A stretch of 64,000 bases of DNA from DATGKG01 sp963851325 (GTDB lineage Bacteria > Desulfobacterota > Binatia > Binatales > Binataceae): positions 1,922,001-1,986,000 of the forward strand of contig CAWKOR010000001.1 of NCBI GenBank assembly GCA_963851325.1, read 5' to 3'. Made by a program: the position numbers and the translations under genes. Each line of letters starts with the position of its first letter. Positions within the stretch are counted from its first letter, which is position 1. This document shows positions 29,155-38,534 of this stretch, one piece after another. The notes below the pieces were generated by a model. It was not told where the DNA came from. It saw only the letters and a program-made list of their open reading frames with translations, and searched no databases.

Positions 29155-30333
29155 TTACTCCGCTGATGCCCGCAGCGATTGCGGCTCCATCGCCACGAAG
29201 TACCCAGCCGCGAGCATCGAGAATGCTCCCGACACGATGAACAACGGACCGTATCCGAAGTACTCGCCCACGATGCCCAACAGATACGGACCCGCCATCG
29301 TGCCTGCATCGTACAGCGACGTGTAGATGCTCGATGATCGCCCCATTGCTTTGATGTCGGTGCGCGCAATGACCATCGCGCTCAGCGCCGGATACAGGTA
29401 GCCGTGCCCGACGCCGCCGATTGCCGCCGCGATTTCCAGCACTCCCGCATGCCCGGTCCCTGCGATCAATGCCATTCCGATCGCCAGGATCACCAGCGAC
29501 GGCACCAGCACTCTGCCGAAGCCGACCCGGTCCAGCACCCGCCTTCCGAAGATTCGGATCACCACTCCGACCAGGCTGTAGATGACGAAATACACGCCCA
29601 CGGTCGCGATGCCTCGCTCGTATGCGAATGGCGCCACGAAGCTGAGGCGTGAGGAAATCGCCAGCGAGAACAGCAGCGTCACCACCCACAGCGGCTGCAG
29701 CTTCATGTCGCGCATCAGCGCGAGGTAGCTGGGGCCGCGCTCCGTCTCATGATGCTCGTGATGCTTGACGCGATCGTCGGGAAGCATCGTGGTGAGCACC
29801 ACCCCGACCGCCACCAGCGCGACCGCGCTCAGGAAAAACGCCGTGAAACCCGAATGCTTGATGATCAGCTCGCCGAACAGCGGCGCGATCGAGGCGGGAC
29901 CCATGCCGCACAGGCTGAACACCGACATCGCCTCGCCTTCGCGGCCTCGCGGCAGCAGGTCGAACACCATCGCGAACAGCGCGACGCGCGCGGTTCCTTC
30001 GACCGCTCCATGAATCGCGCGCACGATGTAGATCGGCCATCCCAGCGAATGAATCGGGATGTAGAGCGCGAGCGCCACCACGTCCAGCGCCAGGAACCAC
30101 AATGAAGTCGTTCTGCGTCCGTGCCGGTCGATCGCGGTCCCGACGTATGGTCGCGCCAGCAGCGCGAACAGCGGTCCGGTTCCCACGATCGCGCCGATGG
30201 TGCTGGCGCCGCCGCCGAGATCCACCACCCACAGCGGAAACAGCGCGAACAGGTTCGAGCACGAGTTGAGCGCGAAGGTCGCGAAGAACACCAGCCAGAA
30301 GCCGCGCCCATAGATCGATTTGGTGGGAGTCAA
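29155..30333 (-). CDS. MFS transporter
   Basis: This is a 392-residue major facilitator superfamily permease with twelve predicted transmembrane segments. The loop between segments 2 and 3 has the MFS signature region (ARPYVGTAIDRHGRRTT), and DLLPRGREGEAMSVF is typical of drug/sugar efflux-like MFS members. Substrate is unknown. The start is a TTG, with no better in-frame start before the first membrane helix. It lies 31 bases after the RskA-like gene on the same strand, so the two may be cotranscribed. Confidence 0.88.
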   Translation of the reverse strand: MTPTKSIYGRGFWLVFFATFALNSCSNLFALFPLWVVDLGGGASTIGAIVGTGPLFALLARPYVGTAIDRHGRRTTSLWFLALDVVALALYIPIHSLGWPIYIVRAIHGAVEGTARVALFAMVFDLLPRGREGEAMSVFSLCGMGPASIAPLFGELIIKHSGFTAFFLSAVALVAVGVVLTTMLPDDRVKHHEHHETERGPSYLALMRDMKLQPLWVVTLLFSLAISSRLSFVAPFAYERGIATVGVYFVIYSLVGVVIRIFGRRVLDRVGFGRVLVPSLVILAIGMALIAGTGHAGVLEIAAAIGGVGHGYLYPALSAMVIARTDIKAMGRSSSIYTSLYDAGTMAGPYLLGIVGEYFGYGPLFIVSGAFSMLAAGYFVAMEPQSLRASAE

Positions 30334-30364
30334 TGTTTCCCGCTACTTCCGTTCCGCGCGAGGC

Positions 30365-31090
30365 TCAGTGCTGTTTGGCGCCGCCACTTCTTTCCTCGCC
30401 ACCCAGCCCGGCTGGCGTCTTGCCCTGCAACTTGACCGGACCGGTCGGCGCGATGCCGCCCTGCGAGGGCTCCAAAGTGATCGCCAGCAACGTCGGGGTC
30501 GAGCCTTGCGGCGGCGGATCAAGATACTCAATGACGCTGCTATCCAGCCCGCTGCGGAACTCCGCGGCTTTCGCCGGCGGCGCGTTTTTCAGCATCCACC
30601 ACGCGTCGTACACCTGCCCCTCCGGCGGCGCCGTCAAACCATGTGCACTCAACATCGCGCCGCCCATCTTCGCGCTGATGGTTACCGTGGCGGCGGCCGA
30701 CTCGCCCGGCTGCGGCGTGGTCAATTTGAACATTTTGCGATCCGGCGCGATGAGAATGGCCTTGATGCGATCGCGCGAATGCATCAGTTTGCGCTCTTTG
30801 ATTTCGGCGCGCGCATCAGCCAGGCGCTTCTCATCCGCCACCGCCTTTTGCTTCAGGCGGTCGACTTTCTTGTTCAGGACAGCAATCTTCGATCGATAAC
30901 TCGTGACCCGATTGACCAGGTCATGGGAGAGTTCGACCGCAACAATCGTCGTCGCAATCGCCAGCGCGATGGCCATCCCCGCGATCGCCCGCCACAGTCG
31001 GGAAGGTTTGCTTTCCGATTGCTGGGTCATTGCGGGCGCGGGATTCGCGGGACTGGGGCTGACAGCCTTGTCTGGATTCGCTGGGTCCAT
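30365..31090 (-). CDS. RskA-like anti-sigma factor domain protein
   Basis: This 241-residue protein has one transmembrane helix near residues 33-55 (AIAGMAIALAIATTIVAVEL), a predicted coiled coil (NKKVDRLKQKAVADEKRLAD) and a C-terminal domain like that of the anti-sigma-K factor RskA (GQVYDAWWMLKN, LLAITLEPSQGG). The N-terminal zinc-binding anti-sigma domain is not visible and no sigma factor gene adjoins it, so it is an orphan whose partner is unknown. The frame extends upstream to 31300; ATG 31090 is preferred because the longer start would run close to the divergent DAHP synthase promoter region. The start is uncertain. Confidence 0.7.
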   Translation of the reverse strand: MDPANPDKAVSPSPANPAPAMTQQSESKPSRLWRAIAGMAIALAIATTIVAVELSHDLVNRVTSYRSKIAVLNKKVDRLKQKAVADEKRLADARAEIKERKLMHSRDRIKAILIAPDRKMFKLTTPQPGESAAATVTISAKMGGAMLSAHGLTAPPEGQVYDAWWMLKNAPPAKAAEFRSGLDSSVIEYLDPPPQGSTPTLLAITLEPSQGGIAPTGPVKLQGKTPAGLGGEERSGGAKQH

Positions 31091-31337
31091 CGATGTGTGG
31101 ATTTGCAGACTAGGCCGCCGGGTCCATCGCCCGCAAGATTGGCTCGTCGCGCGGCTGGGCGTCTCGGGAGAGGCGTGCAGCGGGCGCAGCCGCGCCGCAG
31201 GCTCTTCCGAGGCGGCGCGAAGCCGCTGAGGCGTAGCGAAGGTCGAGGCGAAATATGAAGCCGCAGCGGAGTCGAGGAACATCAGTAAGACATTTGTCAT
31301 CGGGCAGCTTTCCGATAAGAATAGAAGCCTTAAGCTG

Positions 31338-32387
31338 ATGCGGAAAATACAAGATATTCACGTCTCCTCGATCGATGCGCTGATCGCTCCCAAGCATCTC
31401 AAGGATCAGTTGCCGGTCGATGAAGCGATCGTCTCCACCGTGGTCACCGCGCGCGAGACGATCCGCAAGATCATCAAGGGCGACGACCGCCGGATGTTGT
31501 GCATCGTCGGCCCCTGCTCGATTCACGATCCTGAAAGCGCGCTCGATTTCGCCACTCGCCTGCGCAAGCTCAAGGACGCAGTCGCCGAGCAGCTCTTCGT
31601 CGTGATGCGGGTCTATTTCGAAAAGCCGCGCACCACGGTCGGATGGAAAGGACTCATCAACGATCCCCACATGGACGACAGTTGCGATATCACCGAGGGC
31701 TTGCGCATCGCGCGAACCCTGCTCATCGACATAAACCGGATGGGACTGGGCGCCGCGACCGAAACGCTGGATCCGATTACCCCGCAGTACATCGCGGATC
31801 TGATCGCATGGTCGGCGATCGGCGCGCGCACCACCGAGTCGCAGACCCATCGCGAAATGGCCAGCGGTCTCTCGATGCCGGTCGGATTCAAAAACTCCAC
31901 CGAGGGAAATCTGCAGGTCGCGATCAATGCGATTCAATCGGCCCGCCGCCCGCATTCCTTCCTCGGCATCACCCAGGACGGAATGAACGGCATCGTGCGC
32001 ACCACCGGCAATCCCGATACGCACATCGTGCTGCGCGGCGGCAGGAAGCCCAACTACGACGCCGCCAGCATTGCGGAGTGCGTGCAGATGATGTCGAAGG
32101 CCGGGCTGGAGCCACGCGTGATGGTCGATTGCTCGCACGCGCAGACCAACAAGGACTACACCAAACAGCCCGAGGTGTTCGCCGCGCTCATCGAGCAGGT
32201 CCACGGCGGCAGCCACGCCATCCTGGGCGCGATGCTCGAAAGCAATCTCGAGGCGGGCAGTCAGCCTCTGGGGGAAGGTCGCGCGGCCCTGAAGTATGGC
32301 GTCTCGATCACCGACCCCTGCATAGACTGGGCGACCACCGAGCGCTGCCTGACCGATGCAGCCGCCGCGCTCGCCTCGCGCCATTAG
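31338..32387 (+). CDS. aroG: 3-deoxy-7-phosphoheptulonate synthase (class I DAHP synthase)
   Basis: This 349-residue enzyme condenses phosphoenolpyruvate and erythrose 4-phosphate, the first step of the shikimate pathway. Family motifs are strong: IVGPCSIHDPESAL, RVYFEKPRTTVGWKGLINDP, GMNGIVRTTGNPDTHIVLRG and MVDCSHAQTNKDY (metal and substrate sites). Length is that of the AroF/G/H type I-alpha enzymes; which aromatic amino acid inhibits it cannot be read with certainty, so the symbol is generic. It stands alone, not in an aro operon. Confidence 0.95.
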   Translation: MRKIQDIHVSSIDALIAPKHLKDQLPVDEAIVSTVVTARETIRKIIKGDDRRMLCIVGPCSIHDPESALDFATRLRKLKDAVAEQLFVVMRVYFEKPRTTVGWKGLINDPHMDDSCDITEGLRIARTLLIDINRMGLGAATETLDPITPQYIADLIAWSAIGARTTESQTHREMASGLSMPVGFKNSTEGNLQVAINAIQSARRPHSFLGITQDGMNGIVRTTGNPDTHIVLRGGRKPNYDAASIAECVQMMSKAGLEPRVMVDCSHAQTNKDYTKQPEVFAALIEQVHGGSHAILGAMLESNLEAGSQPLGEGRAALKYGVSITDPCIDWATTERCLTDAAAALASRH

Positions 32388-32603
32388 CCTTCAAGTAATC
32401 TCCCAATGAGGTCCGTCCTGGTGGGAGCTCGATGCCTGATCGGGGGCGCGCTCTCTTCGCAACGGTTGCGCGCAACGGTTGCGATCATTACGCCGACGCG
32501 CGCTATGCTGCTGGCGTGGACGTTCGCGCTCGGCCGTCAAGATGGAGCTGAGCGCGGCGGCGGTGGACGACACGATCGCAAGCGAGTTGGAGGCTGAAAT
32601 GTC

Positions 32604-33809
32604 ATGAGCATCGAGGAAGCCCCGCTGACAGAAGTATTCGGCCAGCCCGAGACGTGGAAGAACCCGTATCCCGCGTATCGGGAATTTCGCGCGCGCTCGC
32701 CCTTCATCGCGCAGTGGCCGGTGGTTCTCCTCGACGGCGAGCAGCGGCAGATTCGTACCTGGATGCTCCTGAAGTACGCGCAGGTGGACGCCGCGCTGCG
32801 CGACCCTGCCACTTTTTCCTCGCAGCAGCCGGGAGCCGGCAGCGTCGCGCCGATGCTGGTGATGATTTCGGACGACCCCCCGCGCCATACGCGCTTTCGC
32901 CGCATCGTCAGCAAGGCTTTCACCGCGCGCAGGATTGCCGAGCTCGAGCCCTGGATCAAAACCGTCGCCGAGCAACTCCTCGATCGAATCGATCGCAACG
33001 CGACCACCGACGCGGTGGGCGAATTCACCATGCCGCTGCCGATCCAGGTAATCGCGAAGATGCTCGGCATCCCCGGCGGAGACCAGGCTGCGTTTCGGCG
33101 CTGGAGCGATTCGCTGGTCGCCTTCAACGGCGGCGACTTCACCCCGGCCGAACGCATCAAAAATGGCATGGAGATGATGGACTACTTCCGCAAGATCGCG
33201 GGCTCGCGCAGAGAGAAAAGCGCCGGCGATCTCATCAGTGCGGTGGTCGAGGCCGAAGTTGAAGGCGAGCATCTCGAGGAGTGGGAGATCCTCGGATTCT
33301 GCACCTTGCTGTTGGTCGCGGGAAACGAAACCACCACCAACCTGATGAGCAACATGCTCAACATCCTGGTCGATCGGCCCGAGACGTGGCGCAAGTTGCG
33401 TGACGATCGTTCTCTGGTCGAAGGCGCAATCGAGGAAACCTTGCGCTACGACAGTCCGGTGCAGATGCTCACTCGCAGAGCCACCCGCGACCTCGAAATC
33501 GATGGACGAAAGATCCATGAGGGCGATCCGGTCGCGGTCGCGTTCGCCGCGGCCAATCGCGATCCCGCGATGTTCCCGGATCCCGACACCTTCTCACTCC
33601 AACGCGATCAGAGCCGGCATCTCGGCTTTGGCGCGGGCATCCACTACTGCCTCGGCGCGCCGCTGGCGCGGATGGAAGCCACCATCATGCTCAACGCGAT
33701 GCTCGATCGATACGGCTCAATTGCGCGCGGCGATGAAGCGCCGCAACGGCAGACCGCGACCAATCTCTTGTACGGCTTCAGGAAGTTGCCGCTGAAGTTC
33801 CTTGCCTAG
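32604..33809 (+). CDS. cytochrome P450
   Basis: This is a 401-residue soluble bacterial P450. It has the I-helix oxygen-binding motif AGNETTTNL, the K-helix ExxR in EETLRYDSPVQ, and the heme loop FGAGIHYCLGAPLAR with the proximal Cys349. No transmembrane anchor is present. The sequence type is like CYP107/CYP125-style bacterial P450s acting on lipophilic substrates, but the substrate is unknown. No ferredoxin or ferredoxin reductase adjoins. GGAGG precedes the ATG. The next gene follows by 12 bases. Confidence 0.95.
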   Translation: MSIEEAPLTEVFGQPETWKNPYPAYREFRARSPFIAQWPVVLLDGEQRQIRTWMLLKYAQVDAALRDPATFSSQQPGAGSVAPMLVMISDDPPRHTRFRRIVSKAFTARRIAELEPWIKTVAEQLLDRIDRNATTDAVGEFTMPLPIQVIAKMLGIPGGDQAAFRRWSDSLVAFNGGDFTPAERIKNGMEMMDYFRKIAGSRREKSAGDLISAVVEAEVEGEHLEEWEILGFCTLLLVAGNETTTNLMSNMLNILVDRPETWRKLRDDRSLVEGAIEETLRYDSPVQMLTRRATRDLEIDGRKIHEGDPVAVAFAAANRDPAMFPDPDTFSLQRDQSRHLGFGAGIHYCLGAPLARMEATIMLNAMLDRYGSIARGDEAPQRQTATNLLYGFRKLPLKFLA

Positions 33810-33821
33810 CCTCGCGCGCGC

Positions 33822-35996
33822 GTGAAGCTGCTCTGCCATCTGCCGCAAAAGTCGCGCGCGCCACTCGCCATCATCGGCGCGATACTCGTCTACCTCGCGG
33901 CCGCTTACCTGCTGGTCGGGCGTGGGCTCCTCGGTGACTCCACCGGGCGCATCGTCAGCAACGGCGCCGGTCACGATCCTTCGGTAATGATCTGGAGCCT
34001 GGCCTGGTTCCCGCATGCGCTCGCCAATCATCTCGATGTGTTTTACTCGCGCGCCGTATGGTGGCCGGTCGGAATCAACCTCGCGTGGATGACGTCGATT
34101 CCTGGCGCGGCACTCCTGGCATGGCCGATTACCAGTGGGTTTGGGCCGGTCGCCAGCTTCAATGCGCTCAGCTTTATCGCGCTGCCCGCCGCGGCCTTCA
34201 CCGGGTTCCTGCTCTGCCGCCATGTGACGGGACGCAATCGCGCGTCGCTGCTGGGCGGCTACGTATTCGGCTTCTCGCCATATTTCCTGGGTCATCTGCA
34301 GAACCACCTGCTGCTGATACTGGCGTTTCCGATTCCGCTGGTGGTTCTGCTGATGGCTCGATTGCTGGAGGGCGGGATCAGCCCGCGGCTCTTCGCTCCA
34401 CTGATGGCGGTGGTCCTCGCCCTTCAGATCGGATTTTCGCTCGAACTGTTCGCGACGCTGACAACGGTGGGAGTAATCGCACTGCTGCTGGGCTTCGCGA
34501 TCGGCCCCGAGTATTGGCGCATCAGAACTCGCGCCACTATCGCTCCCCTTGCCGCAAGCTATGGAATCGCCGCGATGCTGGTCGCTCCGTACTGGTACTA
34601 CCTGTTCGCCTATGGAATGCCGAAAGGCTCGATAGTTTCGCCCAGCGGCGTTTCGATTGATCTGCTGAATTTCCTGATTCCCACCGAGGCCAATCTTTTC
34701 GGCGAGTCCCGGATTTTCAGCGGGATATCATCGCATTTCACTTTTCGCCCCGAAAGCGGTGGATGGATTGCATGGCCGCTGATCGCGATCGTCGCGCTCT
34801 ACGTGCACGCGCGATGGCGCAAGCCGCTGGGAAAGGTTCTCGTCGTGATGCTGGCGCTGCTCGGGATCGCAATGCTGGGTCCGCGCCTTCACGTCGGCGG
34901 TCACACCTTGATTGGGTTGCCGTGGAAGATCGTCGAGCACATTCCGTTCATCAAGAATGCGCTGCCGGCACGCCTGACGCTCTACAGCTTTCTGATCCTC
35001 GGAATCATGACCGCCACCATGGTCACCGCGAGGGAAGTCTCGAAACCGGCAAAGTATGCGCTCGCGGTCGCGATCCTGATCTGCATGATGCCGAATCTCA
35101 ACTATCGCTTCTGGACCACGCCCATCGAGCTTCCGTCGTTCTTCGGGCAAGGAACCTTTCGCAATTTTCTGCGCAACGGCGAAACGGTGGTCATCCTTCC
35201 CTACAACAACCGCGGCAACAGCATGCTGTGGCAGGCTGAGGCAGAGTTCTACTTCAATATGGCCGGAGGCTACACCGGCCCCGCGATCATCGACCAGTTC
35301 CAGCAGTGGCCCGCCGTCAACGCGTTGTACTGGGGAAGCGACCTCGCCGACGGCGTCACTCAGCTGGGAGCTTTTCTTTGGGCCCATCAGGTCGGCGCCG
35401 TCATCGTGCAGGAGAAACGCGCGGCCAACTACCTGCCGGTACTCGCCATGTTGCACTTCCTGAGCTTACCGGCAACTCACGTGGGAGATGTGATCGTCTT
35501 CCCGATAGCCACCGACATCACGGCCCGGTATCGTGACTTGCGCCCGCTCGAACTCGAGCAGCGTTTCTATCGCAATCGCTTCGCACGCCTGGTCGTCGCG
35601 GCGGATCGCTACCTATCGTCCGGCGCAAGTCTTGCGCAACTCACTCCCTCGCGCGCGGCAGGGTCGGGACTGCTGCCGCGAAACTGGGCGGTCGATAACG
35701 ACATCTATACGCGGAACGGTCTGATCCTTGGGCCGTGGAAGAACAATCAGGTCCAGGTCGGCGTGGTCGGATCTTTCGAGGCACTAAAGCCGCTCATCGC
35801 GGATTATCGCGCCGACGCCGCCGGGGTATATTTCCCGTTCCCCCATCCGCTGCAGGAGCCCCCTACCGGCAACACCTTCATGCGGAAGCTGGTCCTGGTG
35901 TTCGACCGCGCTGGCCTCACGCGCGCATCCCAACGCGCGTCATCGGAGTTGGCGGAGGAGTCGAACGAGCGCGGCGCCTCGCCCGCAGAGCATTAG
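33822..35996 (+). CDS. large polytopic membrane protein (GT-C-like)
   Basis: This 724-residue protein has about twelve hydrophobic segments in the first 420 residues and a soluble C-terminal part of about 300 residues. An N-terminal loop after the first helix contains GHDPSVMIWSLAWFPHAL, like the acidic/His loops of GT-C membrane glycosyltransferases. The soluble part (for example ETVVILPYNNRGNSMLWQAE) resembles periplasmic domains of such proteins. Function is inferred only from architecture. It starts at GTG 12 bases after the P450 stop. Confidence 0.7.
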   Translation: MKLLCHLPQKSRAPLAIIGAILVYLAAAYLLVGRGLLGDSTGRIVSNGAGHDPSVMIWSLAWFPHALANHLDVFYSRAVWWPVGINLAWMTSIPGAALLAWPITSGFGPVASFNALSFIALPAAAFTGFLLCRHVTGRNRASLLGGYVFGFSPYFLGHLQNHLLLILAFPIPLVVLLMARLLEGGISPRLFAPLMAVVLALQIGFSLELFATLTTVGVIALLLGFAIGPEYWRIRTRATIAPLAASYGIAAMLVAPYWYYLFAYGMPKGSIVSPSGVSIDLLNFLIPTEANLFGESRIFSGISSHFTFRPESGGWIAWPLIAIVALYVHARWRKPLGKVLVVMLALLGIAMLGPRLHVGGHTLIGLPWKIVEHIPFIKNALPARLTLYSFLILGIMTATMVTAREVSKPAKYALAVAILICMMPNLNYRFWTTPIELPSFFGQGTFRNFLRNGETVVILPYNNRGNSMLWQAEAEFYFNMAGGYTGPAIIDQFQQWPAVNALYWGSDLADGVTQLGAFLWAHQVGAVIVQEKRAANYLPVLAMLHFLSLPATHVGDVIVFPIATDITARYRDLRPLELEQRFYRNRFARLVVAADRYLSSGASLAQLTPSRAAGSGLLPRNWAVDNDIYTRNGLILGPWKNNQVQVGVVGSFEALKPLIADYRADAAGVYFPFPHPLQEPPTGNTFMRKLVLVFDRAGLTRASQRASSELAEESNERGASPAEH

Positions 35997-36215
35997 CGAC
36001 GGCGGTCTGATTCCGGACATCACTGTGTCGCAGGCGTCCCGGTCGGCATCAGATGTTTCCCTTCGGAACACATTCGCAGGTCGAATCGGTCGCAGAAGCG
36101 TGCGGTGCGCGCGCGATCGGCCTCAAGTACGAAAGCTTTTTTCCTAAGCTAGCGGCGCGGGTCGATTGGCACGCAGGGTGCAATTGTCTTCGATTGCGTA
36201 TCGATGGAGGCCGTC

Positions 36216-36746
36216 ATGCTCGCAACTACAACTAACCCGACGAAAGCGTTTCCGCATCCGATAGGGTTCGTTCCGCGCACTGGCTTTGCCACCAGGACCA
36301 ATCGCCTGGTACGCGCCGATTTCTCGCGCGATGCGCGACTGCTCGACGCCTCGATCGCAGGGGTCGTCCTGACCTTCAGTCCTCGCGACGACGAAATGCG
36401 CGAAAAGGCCGAACGCGCCTGGATCACCATCCGGGCGCTACTCGCCGACCATCTCTTTGCCGACCAGAACACAGTGTTGCCGTGGACCGGCGACCCATCG
36501 ATTGGCTCTGCAACCTCATGCGACATTCTCAAGAAACGCTACAGCGAAATCCGTTCGCTCGCGCGCACCATCGGCTCGGTGTCATTTGAAAATGGCTCCG
36601 ACGCCGACATTTCGGAAGCCGGCAAGGCTCTGTGCCGGCTGGCGGTCAAGCTCGATGATTTGATGGAGACTACGGAACGCCGCCTCGTTAACCAGCTTCG
36701 CAAGTACGTCTTTGCCTCGGGAGAGGAAAAGCGGCTGTCGTCCTGA
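36216..36746 (+). CDS. hypothetical protein, possibly hemerythrin-like
   Basis: This 176-residue, mostly helical protein has a pattern of helices and the segment ALLADHLFADQNTVLPW that recalls hemerythrin HHE domains (His and Glu/Asp ligands in a four-helix bundle), but most ligand positions are not evident. ATG 36216 is chosen over ATG 36204 because GGAGG lies five bases before it. Neighbours give no functional link. The 35997-36215 gap before it holds no recognisable gene. Confidence 0.6.
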   Translation: MLATTTNPTKAFPHPIGFVPRTGFATRTNRLVRADFSRDARLLDASIAGVVLTFSPRDDEMREKAERAWITIRALLADHLFADQNTVLPWTGDPSIGSATSCDILKKRYSEIRSLARTIGSVSFENGSDADISEAGKALCRLAVKLDDLMETTERRLVNQLRKYVFASGEEKRLSS

Positions 36747-36867
36747 ACCGGCGGGGCGGATTGTAGTGAATTCGTAAAACGAAGGCTGCTGGGGACAGCC
36801 TCGGAAATGGGTGGAATTTCGGGGGAGTTGGCGCGCGTATCGCAGTCCGTTCGTTGGGGGATTCCTT

Positions 36868-36900
36868 CGCGGCTCCTGTCGTTCATCGGCAGGAGCCGCG
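36868..36900. other. perfect inverted repeat
   Basis: CGCGGCTCCTG and CAGGAGCCGCG form an 11-bp perfect stem around an 11-base loop, in the gap between the hypothetical gene and the DoxX gene. It lacks a T tract, so it may be a weak terminator or a leader structure. Confidence 0.6.
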
Positions 36901-37004
36901 TTGGCGTTTGGCGAAGCAGGCCATCCGAGGGACGTATCTCCCATTCTTGTCTAACGTCGCGCGTCGAGTAGAATTTCGGCAACTTCTGCGCGGAGGTGGG
37001 TGGG

Positions 37005-37397
37005 ATGGCAAGGACGACTTCCATTGTTCAACGGGTGCTCGGCTTCATTTTCCTGGCCTTCGGGCTCAACGGCTTCGTTCATTTCATTCCGCAAATGAAG
37101 ATGCCGAATCCGGCGCTGGAATATTTCGTCGGCCTGGCGGCGACCGGTTACATGCTACCGCTGCTGTTCATCACCCAGGCGGCCTCGGGCGCGCTCCTGA
37201 TTGTCGGACTGTTCGTGCCGCTCGCGATTGCGCTGCTTGCGCCGGTCATTGTCAACATCTTTCTCTTCCACATTTTCCTCGCACCGGGCGGATTGCCGGT
37301 AGCGATCATAGTGGTCGCACTCGAAGTGTTTCTGGCATGGGCATACCGCGACTCGTTCGCTCCGATGCTGCGCGCTCGGGTAGATCTCGTGGACTGA
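37005..37397 (+). CDS. DoxX-like membrane protein
   Basis: This is a 130-residue protein with four hydrophobic segments. The order and loops (RVLGFIFLAFGLNGFVHFI, TQAASGALLIVGLFVPLAI, IVNIFLFHIFLAPGGLPV) match the DoxX/DoxD-like family of small inner-membrane proteins, some linked to quinone or thiosulfate redox. ATG 37005 with CGGAGG eight bases upstream is preferred over GTG 36996. It is followed by a quinone oxidoreductase about 110 bases downstream. Confidence 0.8.
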   Translation: MARTTSIVQRVLGFIFLAFGLNGFVHFIPQMKMPNPALEYFVGLAATGYMLPLLFITQAASGALLIVGLFVPLAIALLAPVIVNIFLFHIFLAPGGLPVAIIVVALEVFLAWAYRDSFAPMLRARVDLVD

Positions 37398-37506
37398 ATA
37401 CGCCAGAGGCCTAGCCGATGCGCACCGCCGTCGCGGCATTGTGCATCCCGCCTCGTCGTCGTCGATGCAATTGACGTTATAGTCGTTGCGGCTGGAGGAC
37501 GTTGCT

Positions 37507-38463
37507 ATGGCTGAAAATGTTATCCGTGCCGTCGTTGTCGATCCCGCGGTCGAGGGTCGCCTCGCGATCAAGGAAGTTCCCGCACCTTCACCGACGCCCG
37601 CCGATACGCTGGTCCGCGTGAAGGCGATCTCGCTCAACCTGGGCGAGACGCGCAACGCATTGACTGAGGCGCCCGCCGGATGGCGACCGGGCTGGGACTT
37701 TGCCGGCGTCGTCGAGAAGCCGGCCGCCGATGGCTCCGGTCCAAAGGCGGGTGCGCGCGTGGTGGGCATGATGTTTCAGGGCTCGTGGGCCGAGCTCCTC
37801 GCAGTGCCGGAAAGTTTTCTTGCCGAACTTCCAGCTTCAGTCTCATTCGCACAAGCCGCCACGCTTCCGGTCGCCGGTCTCACCGCGCTCTATGGCCTCG
37901 AGCGCAACGGATCGATCCTCGAGCGCAAGGTCCTCATCACCGGCGCCAGCGGCGGGGTCGGCCTCTTCGGATGCCAAATCGCGCGTGACGCGGGCGCTCA
38001 CGTAGTAGCGCTGGTGCGCCGCGCCGAACGCGAGAAGCATGCGCGCGAGGCCGGTGCGCATGATGTGGTCATCGGCGAAGATGCGAGGCCGGCCGCTCAG
38101 TTCGGGCCCTATCACACCATCCTGGAGTCAGTCGGCGGCGCCGTCGTAGCGCAAGCGCTCACGATGCTGGCGCCCGAGGGAATGTGCGTAAGCGTTGGCG
38201 TCTCCGCCTCACACGAGAGCACCGTCGACGTGCGCGCGCTGATGCGCGGTGGCGGAGTGAGTTGGTACGGCTTCTATCTCGGTTACGAATTCAGACGCGA
38301 GAGCGCATCGCGAGGACTGACCCGTCTGGCGGGCATGGTTGCCGAGGGACGTCTGAAGGCGCCGATCGACCTCGAAGCCCCGTGGGAACAGATCGCGCAG
38401 GTGGCACAAAAGCTGTATCGCGATCGTGCAATCGCGGGCAAAGCGGTTCTAACCTTTCGATGA
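37507..38463 (+). CDS. zinc-free MDR alcohol dehydrogenase / quinone oxidoreductase
   Basis: This 318-residue medium-chain dehydrogenase/reductase of the quinone oxidoreductase type reduces quinones or enones with NADPH. The N-terminal GroES-like domain lacks the catalytic and structural zinc cysteines, and the Rossmann part has ITGASGGVGLFGCQIARDAG. GGAGG precedes ATG 37507. It is upstream of the methanethiol oxidase gene on the same strand with a gap of about 70 bases, so a shared transcript is possible. Confidence 0.88.
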   Translation: MAENVIRAVVVDPAVEGRLAIKEVPAPSPTPADTLVRVKAISLNLGETRNALTEAPAGWRPGWDFAGVVEKPAADGSGPKAGARVVGMMFQGSWAELLAVPESFLAELPASVSFAQAATLPVAGLTALYGLERNGSILERKVLITGASGGVGLFGCQIARDAGAHVVALVRRAEREKHAREAGAHDVVIGEDARPAAQFGPYHTILESVGGAVVAQALTMLAPEGMCVSVGVSASHESTVDVRALMRGGGVSWYGFYLGYEFRRESASRGLTRLAGMVAEGRLKAPIDLEAPWEQIAQVAQKLYRDRAIAGKAVLTFR

Positions 38464-38534
38464 ATTTTCGCTGTTTGTCGTAACGCGTCCATGTAGTAGT
38501 CTGCGCGTTCATCGAATTTGCAGGAGTGTCCCCC

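Noticed and set aside
28865..29689. Minus-strand frame encoding a repetitive WVCF-containing product next to the MFS gene
   Set aside because: Its downstream part is the noncoding repeat region and its upstream part is a shifted frame of the MFS gene; it has no independent support.
31110..32384. Long minus-strand frame opposite the DAHP synthase gene
   Set aside because: Antisense shadow of a strongly recognised gene; no domain or ribosome-binding site.
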